From an uncultured Pseudohongiella sp. (GTDB taxonomy: Bacteria > Pseudomonadota > Gammaproteobacteria > Pseudomonadales > Pseudohongiellaceae): a DNA stretch of 64,000 nt. The position numbers were made by a program, and so were the translations under genes. Positions 9,602 through 18,308 of this stretch are shown one piece after another. Within the stretch, counting starts at the first letter, position 1. Every line of letters begins with the position of its first letter. The notes beneath the pieces were generated by a model. It had not been told where the DNA came from, made no database searches, and saw nothing but the letters and a program-made list of their open reading frames with translations. The stretch lies in NCBI GenBank assembly GCA_951812965.1, contig OX638341.1, positions 434,001 through 498,000 on the forward strand, given 5' to 3'.

Positions 9602-9650
9602 CGGTGGCTGAAAGGGGCCCGGCGCAAGCCGGGAAAGAGTTCAGCCACCG
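9602..9650 (+). promoter_or_regulatory. Large two-part hairpin between dnaG and rpoD
   Basis: An 11-bp stem (9602-9612 with 9640-9650) encloses an asymmetric internal loop and a 6-bp CCCGGC/GCCGGG stem capped by a GCAA tetraloop (9624-9627). It lies 50 bases after the dnaG stop and 160 before rpoD, with no T-run on either side. It could be an mRNA processing or stability element separating dnaG from rpoD messages. I recognise no known riboswitch in it. Confidence 0.6.
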
Positions 9651-9749
9651 ACGGAAAGCGACCGGTGCTCGAGACCAGGCGCCCAATCGACCAATATGAG
9701 AACAACCACTTTTTTGACTTTCCCGTATACACCGCCGACAGGCGCCGTT

Positions 9750-9755
9750 TATAAT
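9750..9755 (+). promoter_or_regulatory. rpoD: Perfect TATAAT box ahead of rpoD
   Basis: A consensus -10 hexamer lies 58 bases before the preferred rpoD ATG. No good -35 sits at 16-18 bases. A TTGACT exists but 30 bases away. A rpoD-specific promoter here would fit the separate rpoD promoters known in other gammaproteobacteria. Confidence 0.45.
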
Positions 9756-9812
9756 GCCCGGCTAACTTAAATTTGCGCGGATTCGTCCATGCGCGACACA
9801 AGTAAGGAATTC

Positions 9813-11663
9813 ATGACTGAATCAATCAAGCCACTCGCGCCCAAATCCAATCTGAAGTCATTGATCGCCAAGGGCCGGGAGCAGAGCTACTTGACCTACG
9901 CCGAGGTCAATGACCATCTGCCCGAGCAGATTTCGGATCCGGACCAGGTTGAAGACATCATCCAGATGATCAACGACATGGGCATCAAGGTCTATGAGAC
10001 CGCTCCTGATGCCGATTCGCTGATCCTGAACGATGAAAGTGACAGCAGCACCGACGACGTGGCAGCCGCCGAGGCCGCCGCCGCGCTCGCCGCCGTCGCC
10101 AATGAAGCCGAAGCGGGCAGAACCACGGACCCGGTGCGCATGTATATGCGCGAAATGGGCACGGTGGAGTTGCTTACGCGCGAAGGCGAAATCGTCATCG
10201 CCAAGCGCATCGAGGAAGGCATGCGCGAGTTGATGAATGCCATGGCTTGCTTTCCCGGTGTGGTCGAACATGTGCTAAACGAATATGAAGCGATCAAGGA
10301 CGATGACCGCCGGCTCAAGGAGCTGATTTCCGGATATCTTGACCCGGAAGAGGATACTGTCCCCGGCCGCCCAGCCGTCAAGCCACCCGCCGCCGCCAGC
10401 AAGGACAGCAAGGACAGCAAGAATGATGATGACGATGACGACGCAATTACGGGACCCGATCCGGAAGAAGCCCGCATTCGCTTCGCAGCCATGCGCAAGC
10501 AATACCAACGCACCTGCGAGGTTGTCGGCAAGTTCGGTCGCGACGACGAGCGCTCGCTCGCCGAACTCGAAGCCCTTGGCGACAGACTGAAATGCTTCAA
10601 ACTCACACCGCGCCAGTTCGACCCGTTACTGCTGGAAATTCGCGCCATCATGAATCGCGTCAAGCGCAACGAGAAGTACATCATGACCTTGTGTGTACGC
10701 AAGGGCAGGATGGACCGCAAGGAATTCCTGACCACGTTTCCCGGCAATGAAGTCAACGAACAATGGCTCGAACTGCATATCGATGAAGCCGGGGCAAACG
10801 CCGGCCTGTTGCGCAAGGTCAAATCGGAAGTGTTGCGCACGCAGAAGAAATTGCGCCTGCTCGAAGAGGAATGCGGCCTGACCATTGCCGAAATCAAGGA
10901 TATCAATCGCCGCATGGCGATCGGCGAAGCGAAGTCGCGGCGGGCAAAAAAGGAAATGGTCGAGGCCAACTTGCGTCTGGTCATTTCCATTGCCAAGAAG
11001 TACACCAACAGGGGCCTGCAATTTCTCGACCTTATCCAGGAAGGCAACATCGGCCTGATGAAAGCCGTGGACAAGTTCGAATACCGCCGCGGCTACAAGT
11101 TCTCGACGTACGCCACCTGGTGGATCCGCCAGGCCATCACCCGTTCCATCGCCGACCAGGCGCGGACGATCCGCATTCCGGTCCACATGATCGAGACCAT
11201 CAACAAGCTGAATCGCATCTCGCGCCAGATGGTGCACGAGAAAGGCCGCGAGCCGACTCCGGAAGAACTCGGCGAACGCATGGAAATGCCCGAAGACCGC
11301 GTGCGCAAGGTGTTGAAGATCGCCAAGGAGCCAATCTCCATGGAAACTCCCATCGGCGACGATGAAGATTCGCATCTCGGCGATTTCATCGAGGACAGCA
11401 CCATCGCAAATCCGATCGACTCATCCGTAGGCGAGGGATTGAAGGAAGCCACGCGTGATGTGCTGGGCAGCCTGACCACCCGTGAGGAAAAAGTGTTGCG
11501 AATGCGTTTCGGCATCGAAATGAACACCGACCACACGCTGGAGGAAGTCGGCAAGCAGTTCGATGTGACCCGGGAACGTATTCGCCAGATAGAAGCCAAG
11601 GCGTTGCGCAAGTTGCGGCATCCTTCCCGCTCCGACCATCTGCGCAGCTTCCTCGACGAGTAA
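9813..11663 (+). CDS. rpoD: RNA polymerase sigma factor RpoD (sigma-70)
   Basis: The primary sigma factor, 616 residues from the preferred start. Region 1.1 is at the N-terminus, then an acidic non-conserved region with a run of aspartates near residue 205. Regions 2.1-2.4 follow ([48 protein letters not shown]), then region 3 and the region 4.2 helix [23 protein letters not shown] five bases before the ATG at 9813 supports this start. An upstream ATG at 9789 would add eight residues and has no clear ribosome site. Confidence 0.98.
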   Translation: MTESIKPLAPKSNLKSLIAKGREQSYLTYAEVNDHLPEQISDPDQVEDIIQMINDMGIKVYETAPDADSLILNDESDSSTDDVAAAEAAAALAAVANEAEAGRTTDPVRMYMREMGTVELLTREGEIVIAKRIEEGMRELMNAMACFPGVVEHVLNEYEAIKDDDRRLKELISGYLDPEEDTVPGRPAVKPPAAASKDSKDSKNDDDDDDAITGPDPEEARIRFAAMRKQYQRTCEVVGKFGRDDERSLAELEALGDRLKCFKLTPRQFDPLLLEIRAIMNRVKRNEKYIMTLCVRKGRMDRKEFLTTFPGNEVNEQWLELHIDEAGANAGLLRKVKSEVLRTQKKLRLLEEECGLTIAEIKDINRRMAIGEAKSRRAKKEMVEANLRLVISIAKKYTNRGLQFLDLIQEGNIGLMKAVDKFEYRRGYKFSTYATWWIRQAITRSIADQARTIRIPVHMIETINKLNRISRQMVHEKGREPTPEELGERMEMPEDRVRKVLKIAKEPISMETPIGDDEDSHLGDFIEDSTIANPIDSSVGEGLKEATRDVLGSLTTREEKVLRMRFGIEMNTDHTLEEVGKQFDVTRERIRQIEAKALRKLRHPSRSDHLRSFLDE

Positions 11664-11697
11664 GGCCGTCCAGCAGCGAATGCGCGCGGCGAACACA

Positions 11698-11774
11698 GGG
11701 CCTATAGCTCAGTTGGTTAGAGCACCGGACTCATAATCCGTTGGTCCCAGGTTCGAGTCCTGGTGGGCCCACCA
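11698..11774 (+). tRNA. ileX: tRNA-Ile2 (anticodon CAT, lysidine-modified type)
   Basis: A 77-base cloverleaf with encoded CCA. The acceptor pairs GGGCCTA/TGGGCCC, and the anticodon loop CTCATAA carries CAT. Elongator Met and Ile2 share this anticodon. I call Ile2 because the variable-loop region reads TTGGTC as in E. coli ileX, and ileX also lies near rpoD there. If so, C34 must be converted to lysidine by TilS to read AUA. Confidence 0.8.
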
Positions 11775-12182
11775 CTCCTTTGCTGCGCTCAGTCATGGTG
11801 GACCTCACCGGACTATCCCGGCCGCCAATCGCAGATTGGCGTCGTGTCGCTCGCGCAAAGCTGACGCTTTGCTAAAATGCTCGCTCCACCCTGGTGGGCC
11901 CACCACTCCTTCGCTGCGCTCAGTCATGGTGGACCTCACCGGACTATCCCGGCCGCCAATCACAGATTGGCGTCGTGTCGCTCGCGCAAAGCTGACGCTT
12001 TGCTAAAATGCTCGCTCCACCCTGGTGGGCCCACCACTCCTTCGCTGCGCTCAGTCATGGTGGACCTCACCGGACTATCCCGGCCGCCAATCACAGATTG
12101 GCGTCGTGTCGCTCGCGCAAAGCTGACGCTTTGCTAAAATGCTCGCTCCACCCTGGTGGGCCCACCACTCCTTCGCTGCGCT
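11760..12182 (+). repeat. 131-bp tandem repeat, each copy starting with the tRNA 3' end
   Basis: The tRNA 3' segment CTGGTGGGCCCACCA recurs at 11760, 11891, 12022 and 12153, exactly 131 bases apart, giving three complete units and a 30-base partial unit. The units are nearly identical; a G/A change in one loop is the difference I saw. Each unit holds the 14-base palindrome TGGTGGGCCCACCA, a CGCCAATC/GATTGGCG hairpin and a GCAAAGC/GCTTTGC hairpin. The open frames crossing it are by-products of the repeat. No protein gene lies in this stretch. Confidence 0.9.
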
Positions 12183-12222
12183 TCACCCTACAATGACAGG
12201 ATTCCCATCCCGAGGACAGATC

Positions 12223-13029
12223 ATGAAGAAATTGCTTGCTTTCGTATTAGTCGGCTCCTTCAGCTTCAGCGCTCACGCGGACCCGAGACTCTATATTTTC
12301 GACTGCGGCCATCTGGCCATTCCCGACGTCAGCGCCTTTGGTCTGAGCAACGATGAGACATCGGTCAGGGAATTGTTCGTGCCCTGCTACCTGATCGAGC
12401 ACGAAGGCGAACTGATGATCTGGGACGCCGGCCTGCCACTGGACATGGTCGGCCCGCGGCAGCCCGACACCAATAGCTGGTACGACACCTCGATCATCGA
12501 TCAACTCGCGGCGATGGACATCTCCCCGGACGATGTCGATTATGCCGCCTATTCGCATTTCCATTACGACCACGTCGGCGCGGCCAACGCCTTCGCCAAT
12601 GCGACCCTCCTCATCCAGCAAACGGAATTCGAGGCCGCATTCGAGACTCCGGAAACCAATCCGGTATTCAGGCCCGAGCTTTACGATCAGTTGCGCGATT
12701 CGGACAAGATCATGCTGGACGGGGACCACGATGTCTTTGGCGACGGCAGCGTGACGATCGTTTCCGCACCGGGCCATACACCCGGTCACCAGGTGCTGAA
12801 ACTCGAACTTGAGAATTTCGGCCCCCTCGTGCTTTCCGGCGATCTGTACCACTTCGAGGCAAGCCGCCGGCTGCGCCGAACCCCGGTTTTCAACACCGAC
12901 GCGGAACAGACGCTGGAATCCATGGACAAGGTGGAAGCTTTGGTCGAAGAGACGGGAGCGACATTCTGGATCGAACACAATCTGGAATTGGCGGAATCGC
13001 TGGAACTGGCCCCCGCGTATTACGAATAA
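12223..13029 (+). CDS. Exported metallo-beta-lactamase-fold hydrolase (N-acyl homoserine lactonase-like)
   Basis: A 268-residue protein with a clear signal peptide (MKKLLAFVLVGSFSFSAHA), so the enzyme should act in the periplasm or outside. The zinc motif HFHYDH is at residues 112-117, followed by the APGHTPGH loop and LVLSGDLYHFE, giving the two-metal set of the AiiA/AttM lactonase group. The start at 12223 has GAGGA six bases upstream. In-frame codons further up belong to the tandem repeat. Most characterised AHL lactonases are cytoplasmic, so export is notable. Another lactone or ester substrate is possible. It stands alone between the repeat array and a paired REP element. Confidence 0.82.
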   Translation: MKKLLAFVLVGSFSFSAHADPRLYIFDCGHLAIPDVSAFGLSNDETSVRELFVPCYLIEHEGELMIWDAGLPLDMVGPRQPDTNSWYDTSIIDQLAAMDISPDDVDYAAYSHFHYDHVGAANAFANATLLIQQTEFEAAFETPETNPVFRPELYDQLRDSDKIMLDGDHDVFGDGSVTIVSAPGHTPGHQVLKLELENFGPLVLSGDLYHFEASRRLRRTPVFNTDAEQTLESMDKVEALVEETGATFWIEHNLELAESLELAPAYYE

Positions 13030-13079
13030 GCCAGCCCGGCGACGGCCCGATGTGTCAAGCTTCAGACGCATGCAGGATT

Positions 13080-13156
13080 GTAGGGGCGAGGCATGCCTCG
13101 CCCGCGAATGGCCCGGAAACCGTGCAACTGACGGGCGAGGCATGCCTCACCCCTAC
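13080..13156. repeat. Paired REP element (77 bp), copy A
   Basis: Two inverted copies of the palindromic REP core flank a 29-base middle. The core is GGGCGAGGCATGCCTCGCCC or a near variant, with GTAG on its outer side. The middle starts GCGAATGGCCCGGAAACC. The same arrangement occurs at 33380-33456 (opposite orientation) and 48056-48134. It lies between the lactonase-like gene and the first cytochrome/copper gene. Confidence 0.85.
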
Positions 13157-13273
13157 ATGCTGAAGGCGGGCGCGAACGGTGTACGACTTCCGATGAAATT
13201 GCTGTACTATCAATTCGAATCGGAATGGGCTTCACCCGGAGCCCGTTCCATATAGTCTTGGAGGTACCCGATT

Positions 13274-14653
13274 GTGAAGATCGAACGAAAGTACTTGCAG
13301 TTGGCGGGACTCGCTACGGCTTTCGCTTTCGCGGCGGGAATCGCCCAGGCGCAAGCTCCCCATGAAAACGAAATCACCTACAACGGCGATGCCGGCAGAA
13401 TCATCAACGAGAATTGCGTGGTCTGCCATCGCGAAGGCGGCATCGGCCCGATGGCGTTCGAATCCTTCGAACAGGTCCGGCCCTGGGCGCCGCTGATCCA
13501 GCTCAAGGTCGCGAACCTCGAAATGCCTCCTTATGCTTACGATCACGGCATCGGCATCCAGGATCTGCAGGGAGACTGGCGCTTGTCCCGGGACGATATC
13601 GATACCCTGGTTGCCTGGGTAGATCAGGGCGCCCTGCTAGGCGACCCGGACGTTGAATTACCGCCGCCCGATGTGCGCGATCTCGACGAGTGGAATTTCA
13701 CCGAACGACTCGGTCCGCCCGACCTGATCGTGCCCTCGATTCCCATCGACATTCCCGCCAACGGCAACGACATCTGGCACAAGCACATGGTGCCGAGCGG
13801 GCTCACTGAAAACCGCTGCATCCGCGCCGTTCAGGTCAAGCCCCGGGGCGACGCGGCCACCGTGGTCCATCATGCAAACTCCAGAATGATGACCATCGGC
13901 AATGACGGCGAACTCGAAAGCATGAGCGAAAGCATGCTCACGGAATACGCCATGGGCAAATGGGGCGAACTGATGCCGGAAGACGTGTGTCGGGTGCTAC
14001 CGGCGAACGCGCTCGTTTCCTGGGACATCCACATGTATCCCGGCGGTATCGGCGCCACCGCGCCGGGAACGATCATCGAGGACAACGTGGTCGAACTCGG
14101 CCTCTGGCTGCATCCGGAAGGCTTCGAGAAATCCGTGGCTTTCAAACAGGATCTGAAGTCCTACGAGATCGGAATTCCCCGCGCGGAGCGGGAATACAAT
14201 CTGGTGATTCCGCCGCACGGCGAAATCATGACCCAGGGCTTCCATTCCTTCGACCATCCGATCCGAATCGACAGCTTTCAGCCCCACGGGCACCTGCGAC
14301 TGGTTGCGGCTTCACTGGAAATCTATCACCCGGATACCGGCGCGCTGGAGCCGATCAGCCAGGTTTCCAACTGGAGCGCGACCTGGCATCACAGCCACAT
14401 CTTCGAGCCTGACTCGGCGCCGCTGGTGCCTGCCGGCGCCGTGCTGGTATTCAAGCAGTGGTACGACAATACCGCCGACAATCCCAACAATCCCGATCCG
14501 GATCAATGGGTATCGGGCGGCAACAGGACTACCGACGAGATGACTCACGCATGGGTGGCCATCACCCATCTCGACGAGGATGGCTATCAGCGACTGCTGA
14601 CCGAGCGCGAACAGGCAGCGGCCCGCAGTCTGGCCGGTTCCGGTCAGGAGTGA
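13274..14653 (+). CDS. Exported cytochrome c / copper type II monooxygenase-like fusion (PHM-like), paralogue 1
   Basis: 459 residues, GTG start with GGAGG nine bases upstream and an N-terminal signal peptide ending near AQAQA. Residues 30-125 form a c-type haem domain (C48VVCH52, likely axial Met in EMPPY). The rest resembles peptidylglycine alpha-hydroxylating/dopamine beta-monooxygenases. All six copper ligands can be assigned: HH at 199-200, H253, HxH at 338-340 and Met423 in TTDEMTHAW. The predicted chemistry is oxygen-dependent hydroxylation in the periplasm, with the haem as a possible electron entry. The substrate is unknown. It converges tail to tail with sdaA, 4 bases apart. A paralogue lies at 20505-21944. 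Confidence 0.8.
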   Translation: MKIERKYLQLAGLATAFAFAAGIAQAQAPHENEITYNGDAGRIINENCVVCHREGGIGPMAFESFEQVRPWAPLIQLKVANLEMPPYAYDHGIGIQDLQGDWRLSRDDIDTLVAWVDQGALLGDPDVELPPPDVRDLDEWNFTERLGPPDLIVPSIPIDIPANGNDIWHKHMVPSGLTENRCIRAVQVKPRGDAATVVHHANSRMMTIGNDGELESMSESMLTEYAMGKWGELMPEDVCRVLPANALVSWDIHMYPGGIGATAPGTIIEDNVVELGLWLHPEGFEKSVAFKQDLKSYEIGIPRAEREYNLVIPPHGEIMTQGFHSFDHPIRIDSFQPHGHLRLVAASLEIYHPDTGALEPISQVSNWSATWHHSHIFEPDSAPLVPAGAVLVFKQWYDNTADNPNNPDPDQWVSGGNRTTDEMTHAWVAITHLDEDGYQRLLTEREQAAARSLAGSGQE

Positions 14654-14657
14654 GCGG

Positions 14658-16058
14658 TCAACACTCGATTACATTGACAGGGATTTCGACGACGTTGACC
14701 GCGAGTCCGCCGCGGGAGGTTTCCTTGTACTTGTCTTTCATGTCCCTGCCGGTATCGCGCAAGGTCCTGATCACCTGATCGAGCGAGACGAAGTGCTCGC
14801 CGTCGCCGCGCAGCGCCATGCGCGCGGCATGAATCGCCTTGACCGAGGCCATGGCGTTGCGCTCGATGCAAGGTACTTGCACGAGTCCGCCTACGGGATC
14901 GCAGGTCAGGCCCAGATTGTGTTCCATGGCGATTTCGGCGGCGTTTTCCACCTGCCGAGGCGTTCCACCGAGCACTTCGGCAAGCCCGGCGGCCGCCATG
15001 GAACAGGCGGAGCCGACCTCGCCCTGGCAACCGACCTCGGCGCCGCTAATGGAAGCGTTTTCCTTGAATAGCACGCCGACGGCGGCCGCGGTCAACAGGA
15101 ATCGCACTACGCCGTCCTCGTTCGCTCCCGGTACGAAGCGGGCGTAATAATGCAGCACCGCGGGAACAATGCCGGCGGCGCCGTTGGTGGGCGCGGTAAC
15201 CACGCGGCTGCCTGCGGCATTCTCCTCGTTGACGGCCAACGCATAAAGCGTGACCCAATCGAGCGCGGTGAGCGGATCCATCAGCGAGGACTCGGGATTG
15301 GCCAATAATTGTTGGCGCAGACTGGGCGCTCGCCGCGGCAGTTTGAGTCCGCCGGGCAATATCCCTTCGCTTCCACAGCCGCGTTCGACGCATTCCTGCA
15401 TCACTTCCCATATCCTGAGCAAACCTTGACGCGTATCGGCTTCCGGCCGCCAGGCCGCCTCGTTGGCGAGTATCACGGCCGATATGTTCAAATCCGAAGC
15501 GTCGCAATGCTTCAGCAACTCGGCCGCCGTCGTGAAAGGAAAGCGCAGCGGAAGTTCGTCTTCTGCGAGCGAACCGACGCCGGAGCCTGAATCGTCGAGC
15601 ACGAAACCTCCGCCTACGGAATAGTAAGTCCGAACGAGAAGTTCCCGGTTCGCCTCCCCAAAGGCTGTGAAAATCATGCCATTGGGATGCAACGGTAATG
15701 ACTTGCGCCGATTCAGCAGCAGGTCATTCTTCTCGTTGAAAGCAATAGGATGTTCGCCGTTCAGGCGCAGCGAGAGCTTACTCCGGATCGCCTCTACGCG
15801 ACCGGCGATCGCGGTTACGTCGACGCCTTCCGGACTTTCGCCTTCCAGGCCCAGCATCACCGCTTTGGGCGTACCATGCCCCCGCCCGGTGGCGCCGAGG
15901 GATCCGTACATCTCGGCTTTGACGCGGACGACCTCCTGCAAAACCCCGGCATCGCGCAGGCGCTCGGCAAACATCGCCGCAGCCCGCATGGGGCCAACGG
16001 TGTGGGAACTCGAAGGCCCGATTCCGATCTTGAACAGATCAAATGTGCTGATTGCCAT
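14658..16058 (-). CDS. sdaA: L-serine ammonia-lyase (iron-sulfur, single chain)
   Basis: Deaminates L-serine to pyruvate in the cytoplasm using a 4Fe-4S cluster. About 466 residues, close to SdaA/SdaB. Signatures are [16 protein letters not shown] near the N-terminus, then [19 protein letters not shown] and [16 protein letters not shown] in the catalytic domain, whose cysteines hold the cluster. The start at 16058 ([12 protein letters not shown]) matches family starts. The frame stays open upstream only because it overlaps the PAL-like gene. It follows that gene by 11 bases and ends 4 bases from the convergent PHM-like gene. Confidence 0.95.
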   Translation of the reverse strand: MAISTFDLFKIGIGPSSSHTVGPMRAAAMFAERLRDAGVLQEVVRVKAEMYGSLGATGRGHGTPKAVMLGLEGESPEGVDVTAIAGRVEAIRSKLSLRLNGEHPIAFNEKNDLLLNRRKSLPLHPNGMIFTAFGEANRELLVRTYYSVGGGFVLDDSGSGVGSLAEDELPLRFPFTTAAELLKHCDASDLNISAVILANEAAWRPEADTRQGLLRIWEVMQECVERGCGSEGILPGGLKLPRRAPSLRQQLLANPESSLMDPLTALDWVTLYALAVNEENAAGSRVVTAPTNGAAGIVPAVLHYYARFVPGANEDGVVRFLLTAAAVGVLFKENASISGAEVGCQGEVGSACSMAAAGLAEVLGGTPRQVENAAEIAMEHNLGLTCDPVGGLVQVPCIERNAMASVKAIHAARMALRGDGEHFVSLDQVIRTLRDTGRDMKDKYKETSRGGLAVNVVEIPVNVIEC

Positions 16059-16069
16059 TCGAAGCCGTT

Positions 16070-17143
16070 TCAATCCTCGAAACGCACGTAGCGCTTGAGC
16101 GAGCGGGGGCCTACTTCGGCGCTGTAGATCACGCCGTCCTTGTCGGCCGCCACGCCTTCGCCGCCGCTGCTGACGCGATAGGGACCGTTGTTCGCGTCGA
16201 ACGGGTCGGGAATGAATGCGTACACCTCGCCGGTACGGGCGCTGCCGACGCGGATGCCGCGCAGCCATTCACCGCGTCCGCGCTGTTCATTGGATTCCGA
16301 ATCCACGCCATAAAGCACGTCGTTCCCGTCGATGTAGATTCCGCTCAGGCGGCTGAACTGGTACCACTCATCGAGCAAGTTGCCGTTCTGGTCGAAAATC
16401 TGGATGCGATTGTTGCCACGGTCGGCAACGAACAGCCGGCCCTGGGAGTCCATCGCCAGACCATGCGGCGCATCGAACTGGCCAGGCTCCGAACCGGGCG
16501 AGCCCCATTCCATCAGGTAGTTGCCGTTGGCGTCGAATTTGACGATGCGTCCGTTGCTGTCTCCGCCATGTCCGTCGGCGACGAAAATGTCTCCGTTCGG
16601 CGCCACGTGCACATCGGAAGGCATGTTGAAATGGCTTTCGTCGGTTCCGGTGACGCCCGGAGTGCCGAGCGTCATGAGCCGGTCGCCTTCGGGGCTGAAC
16701 TTGACGACGATGTGGCCTTTGCCTTCGATTCCGGGAGGCAAGGTGAACGGCGCATCGGTAACCCAGATATTGCCGTCGGGGTCAACATGAAAGCCATGCG
16801 GAACGGCGAAAATGCCGCCGCCGAAACTGCGCACCATTTCCCCGTCGGAGTTGAATTTCAGCACAACCGGCAGATCGGATTCAGCGCAGCCCCGAATCGG
16901 GAAAGCGGGACGGATGGAATCCGAGCCGCAACGCTCGCCGATCCAGACGGATTTGCCGTCCGGATCTATATCGACCGAACTGGTGGCGCCCCATTCGCGG
17001 CCCGCGGGCAAATTGGCCCAGCCGGTATAGATCTGGTACGGATTGGGAGGGTCATTGACCGGCTCCATGTCGGCCTGGGCCAGAGCGGCCCCGGCGAGTA
17101 TAGTCATGGAAAACAATAAAGCAGTCTGAATCGTGGTTTTCAT
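16070..17143 (-). CDS. Exported NHL-repeat protein, peptidyl-alpha-hydroxyglycine alpha-amidating lyase-like (PAL-like)
   Basis: 357 residues with a signal peptide (cleavage near LAQA, residue 23), then a six-blade NHL propeller. Several segments resemble the PAL domain of eukaryotic PAM: GER at 69-71 (catalytic Arg533 region), [17 protein letters not shown] (His116, zinc ligand) and APHGLA (His227, zinc ligand). [12 protein letters not shown] carries Arg242. The position of PAL's catalytic Tyr is His192 here, and the third zinc His seems replaced by Gly/Glu near GGEGVA. Activity is therefore uncertain, and the eukaryotic comparison is from memory. AGGAGG lies nine bases before the ATG. It sits 18 bases after the aldolase and 11 before sdaA. 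Confidence 0.75.
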   Translation of the reverse strand: MKTTIQTALLFSMTILAGAALAQADMEPVNDPPNPYQIYTGWANLPAGREWGATSSVDIDPDGKSVWIGERCGSDSIRPAFPIRGCAESDLPVVLKFNSDGEMVRSFGGGIFAVPHGFHVDPDGNIWVTDAPFTLPPGIEGKGHIVVKFSPEGDRLMTLGTPGVTGTDESHFNMPSDVHVAPNGDIFVADGHGGDSNGRIVKFDANGNYLMEWGSPGSEPGQFDAPHGLAMDSQGRLFVADRGNNRIQIFDQNGNLLDEWYQFSRLSGIYIDGNDVLYGVDSESNEQRGRGEWLRGIRVGSARTGEVYAFIPDPFDANNGPYRVSSGGEGVAADKDGVIYSAEVGPRSLKRYVRFED

Positions 17144-17161
17144 TGGGAAATTCCTCCTGGT

Positions 17162-18115
17162 TTAGTCGCGTCCGGCGGCTTCGAGGCCGAGCCGCAAGGC
17201 ATTGGCCGCACCGGTCGACAGGCCGCCGTCGGCGCCGACGGTCACAAAGCGAAAGCCCTGTTCAATGCGCTGTTGCACCGAGCCGGGGCCGGTCGTAATC
17301 GCACAAGGCACGTCATGCTCAAGACAGGCGCCGAGCACGGTCTGGATCGCTTCTTCCACTTCCGGCGCCGCGGGGCTCGAATAGCCCATGGAAGTACTCA
17401 GGTCCGACGGGCCGATAAAAATTCCGCCAAGGCCCGGAACGGCAATGATTTCATCGATGTTCGCAACACCCTGAGGTGACTCGATGAACATGATCGAAAG
17501 CAATTCGCCCTGTGGGTCGAGCGGCCAGACATCGGCTTTCGCCATGTAATCCGGGACACCCCAATACCAGACGGCATTGGAAGGATTGCGCCCGCGCAAA
17601 CCGGCGGGCTCCATGTCCGGAGAACCATTCACTTGCGGATACCGCGTGGCGCGCACCGCAAGTTCGGCCTGCTCCCGATTGTGAATCGCCGGAAACATGA
17701 TGCCGTAAACGCCGACATCGAGAACCTGCTTCGCCTGGGCGATCAATTCCTCTGCGCCGCCCGCGGCGGGAATACGCACGAGGGGCATAACGTCCGGCTG
17801 CAAATTACCTTTCGCCATGATCGACCGCTTGTTCGTCATACCCAGCAGAAACAACCGCAAACGCTCGACATCGAAAGGCGCATGCTCCATATCGATAAGA
17901 ATGAAATCGAGCCCGGAACTTGCCATGGAACGAGCGTTATTCAACGAATAATCAAAAGACAACAACCCAAAAGCAGGCTGATCGTCCTCGAACAATTCGA
18001 TCAGTTTATTGACTCTCGTATCAGACTGCGCCAGTACTCCGATGGAGAAAAGGGCGATGCCGAGCGAAAGAATCAGTCTCGGCGCCAGCGAGAGCGTTTG
18101 TTTCAAAAAGATCAT
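17162..18115 (-). CDS. HpcH/HpaI aldolase/citrate lyase-family protein with signal peptide
   Basis: A 317-residue TIM-barrel enzyme of the class II pyruvate aldolase family. Motifs are FILIDMEHAPFD, IMFPAIHNREQAE and MFIESPQGVANIDEI with the metal-binding glutamate, then GIFIGPSDLSTSMG. The first 30 residues (LILSLGIALFSIGVLAQS) look like a signal peptide, odd for a family that normally works on cytoplasmic pyruvate adducts. GGAG lies six bases before the ATG, directly beside a REP element at 18129. The aldol substrate is unknown. It is probably co-transcribed with the PAL-like gene, 18 bases away. Confidence 0.85.
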   Translation of the reverse strand: MIFLKQTLSLAPRLILSLGIALFSIGVLAQSDTRVNKLIELFEDDQPAFGLLSFDYSLNNARSMASSGLDFILIDMEHAPFDVERLRLFLLGMTNKRSIMAKGNLQPDVMPLVRIPAAGGAEELIAQAKQVLDVGVYGIMFPAIHNREQAELAVRATRYPQVNGSPDMEPAGLRGRNPSNAVWYWGVPDYMAKADVWPLDPQGELLSIMFIESPQGVANIDEIIAVPGLGGIFIGPSDLSTSMGYSSPAAPEVEEAIQTVLGACLEHDVPCAITTGPGSVQQRIEQGFRFVTVGADGGLSTGAANALRLGLEAAGRD

Positions 18116-18128
18116 TAGCCGCTCCTAC

Positions 18129-18152
18129 GGGCGACGCATGCGTCGCCCCTAC
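18129..18152. repeat. REP palindrome, GACGCATGCGTC stem variant
   Basis: GGGCGACGCATGCGTCGCCC followed by CTAC. Compared with the common stem GAGGCATGCCTC, both arms changed together, so the palindrome is kept. It lies immediately upstream of the aldolase ribosome-binding site. Confidence 0.8.
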
Positions 18153-18277
18153 AACAGGGTTTTGATTCACGGGCGATCTTGAATGCGACGGTCTGCCGCA
18201 TGCAGGGCAAGGCAATCCCCGCCACTGCATCAAGATTGTGGTTGACGAGCAATCCTGACTACGATTATCTGCCGCGT

Positions 18278-18301
18278 GTAGGGGCGAGGCATGCCTCGCC
18301 C
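18278..18301. repeat. REP palindrome downstream of the serine hydrolase gene
   Basis: GTAG plus the standard GGGCGAGGCATGCCTCGCCC core, starting 8 bases after the hydrolase stop codon (minus strand). With 18129-18152 it brackets a 125-base non-coding gap in the minus-strand gene run, in which I see nothing else. Confidence 0.8.
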
Positions 18302-18308
18302 GAAAATA

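Noticed and set aside
9550..9812. Riboswitch between dnaG and rpoD
   Set aside because: The hairpin does not match the consensus of any riboswitch class I could recall, so it is reported only as structure.
11877..12196. Plus-strand frames of 86 and 62 codons with identical segments
   Set aside because: Products of the 131-bp array. Identical peptide repeats mirror the DNA repeat.
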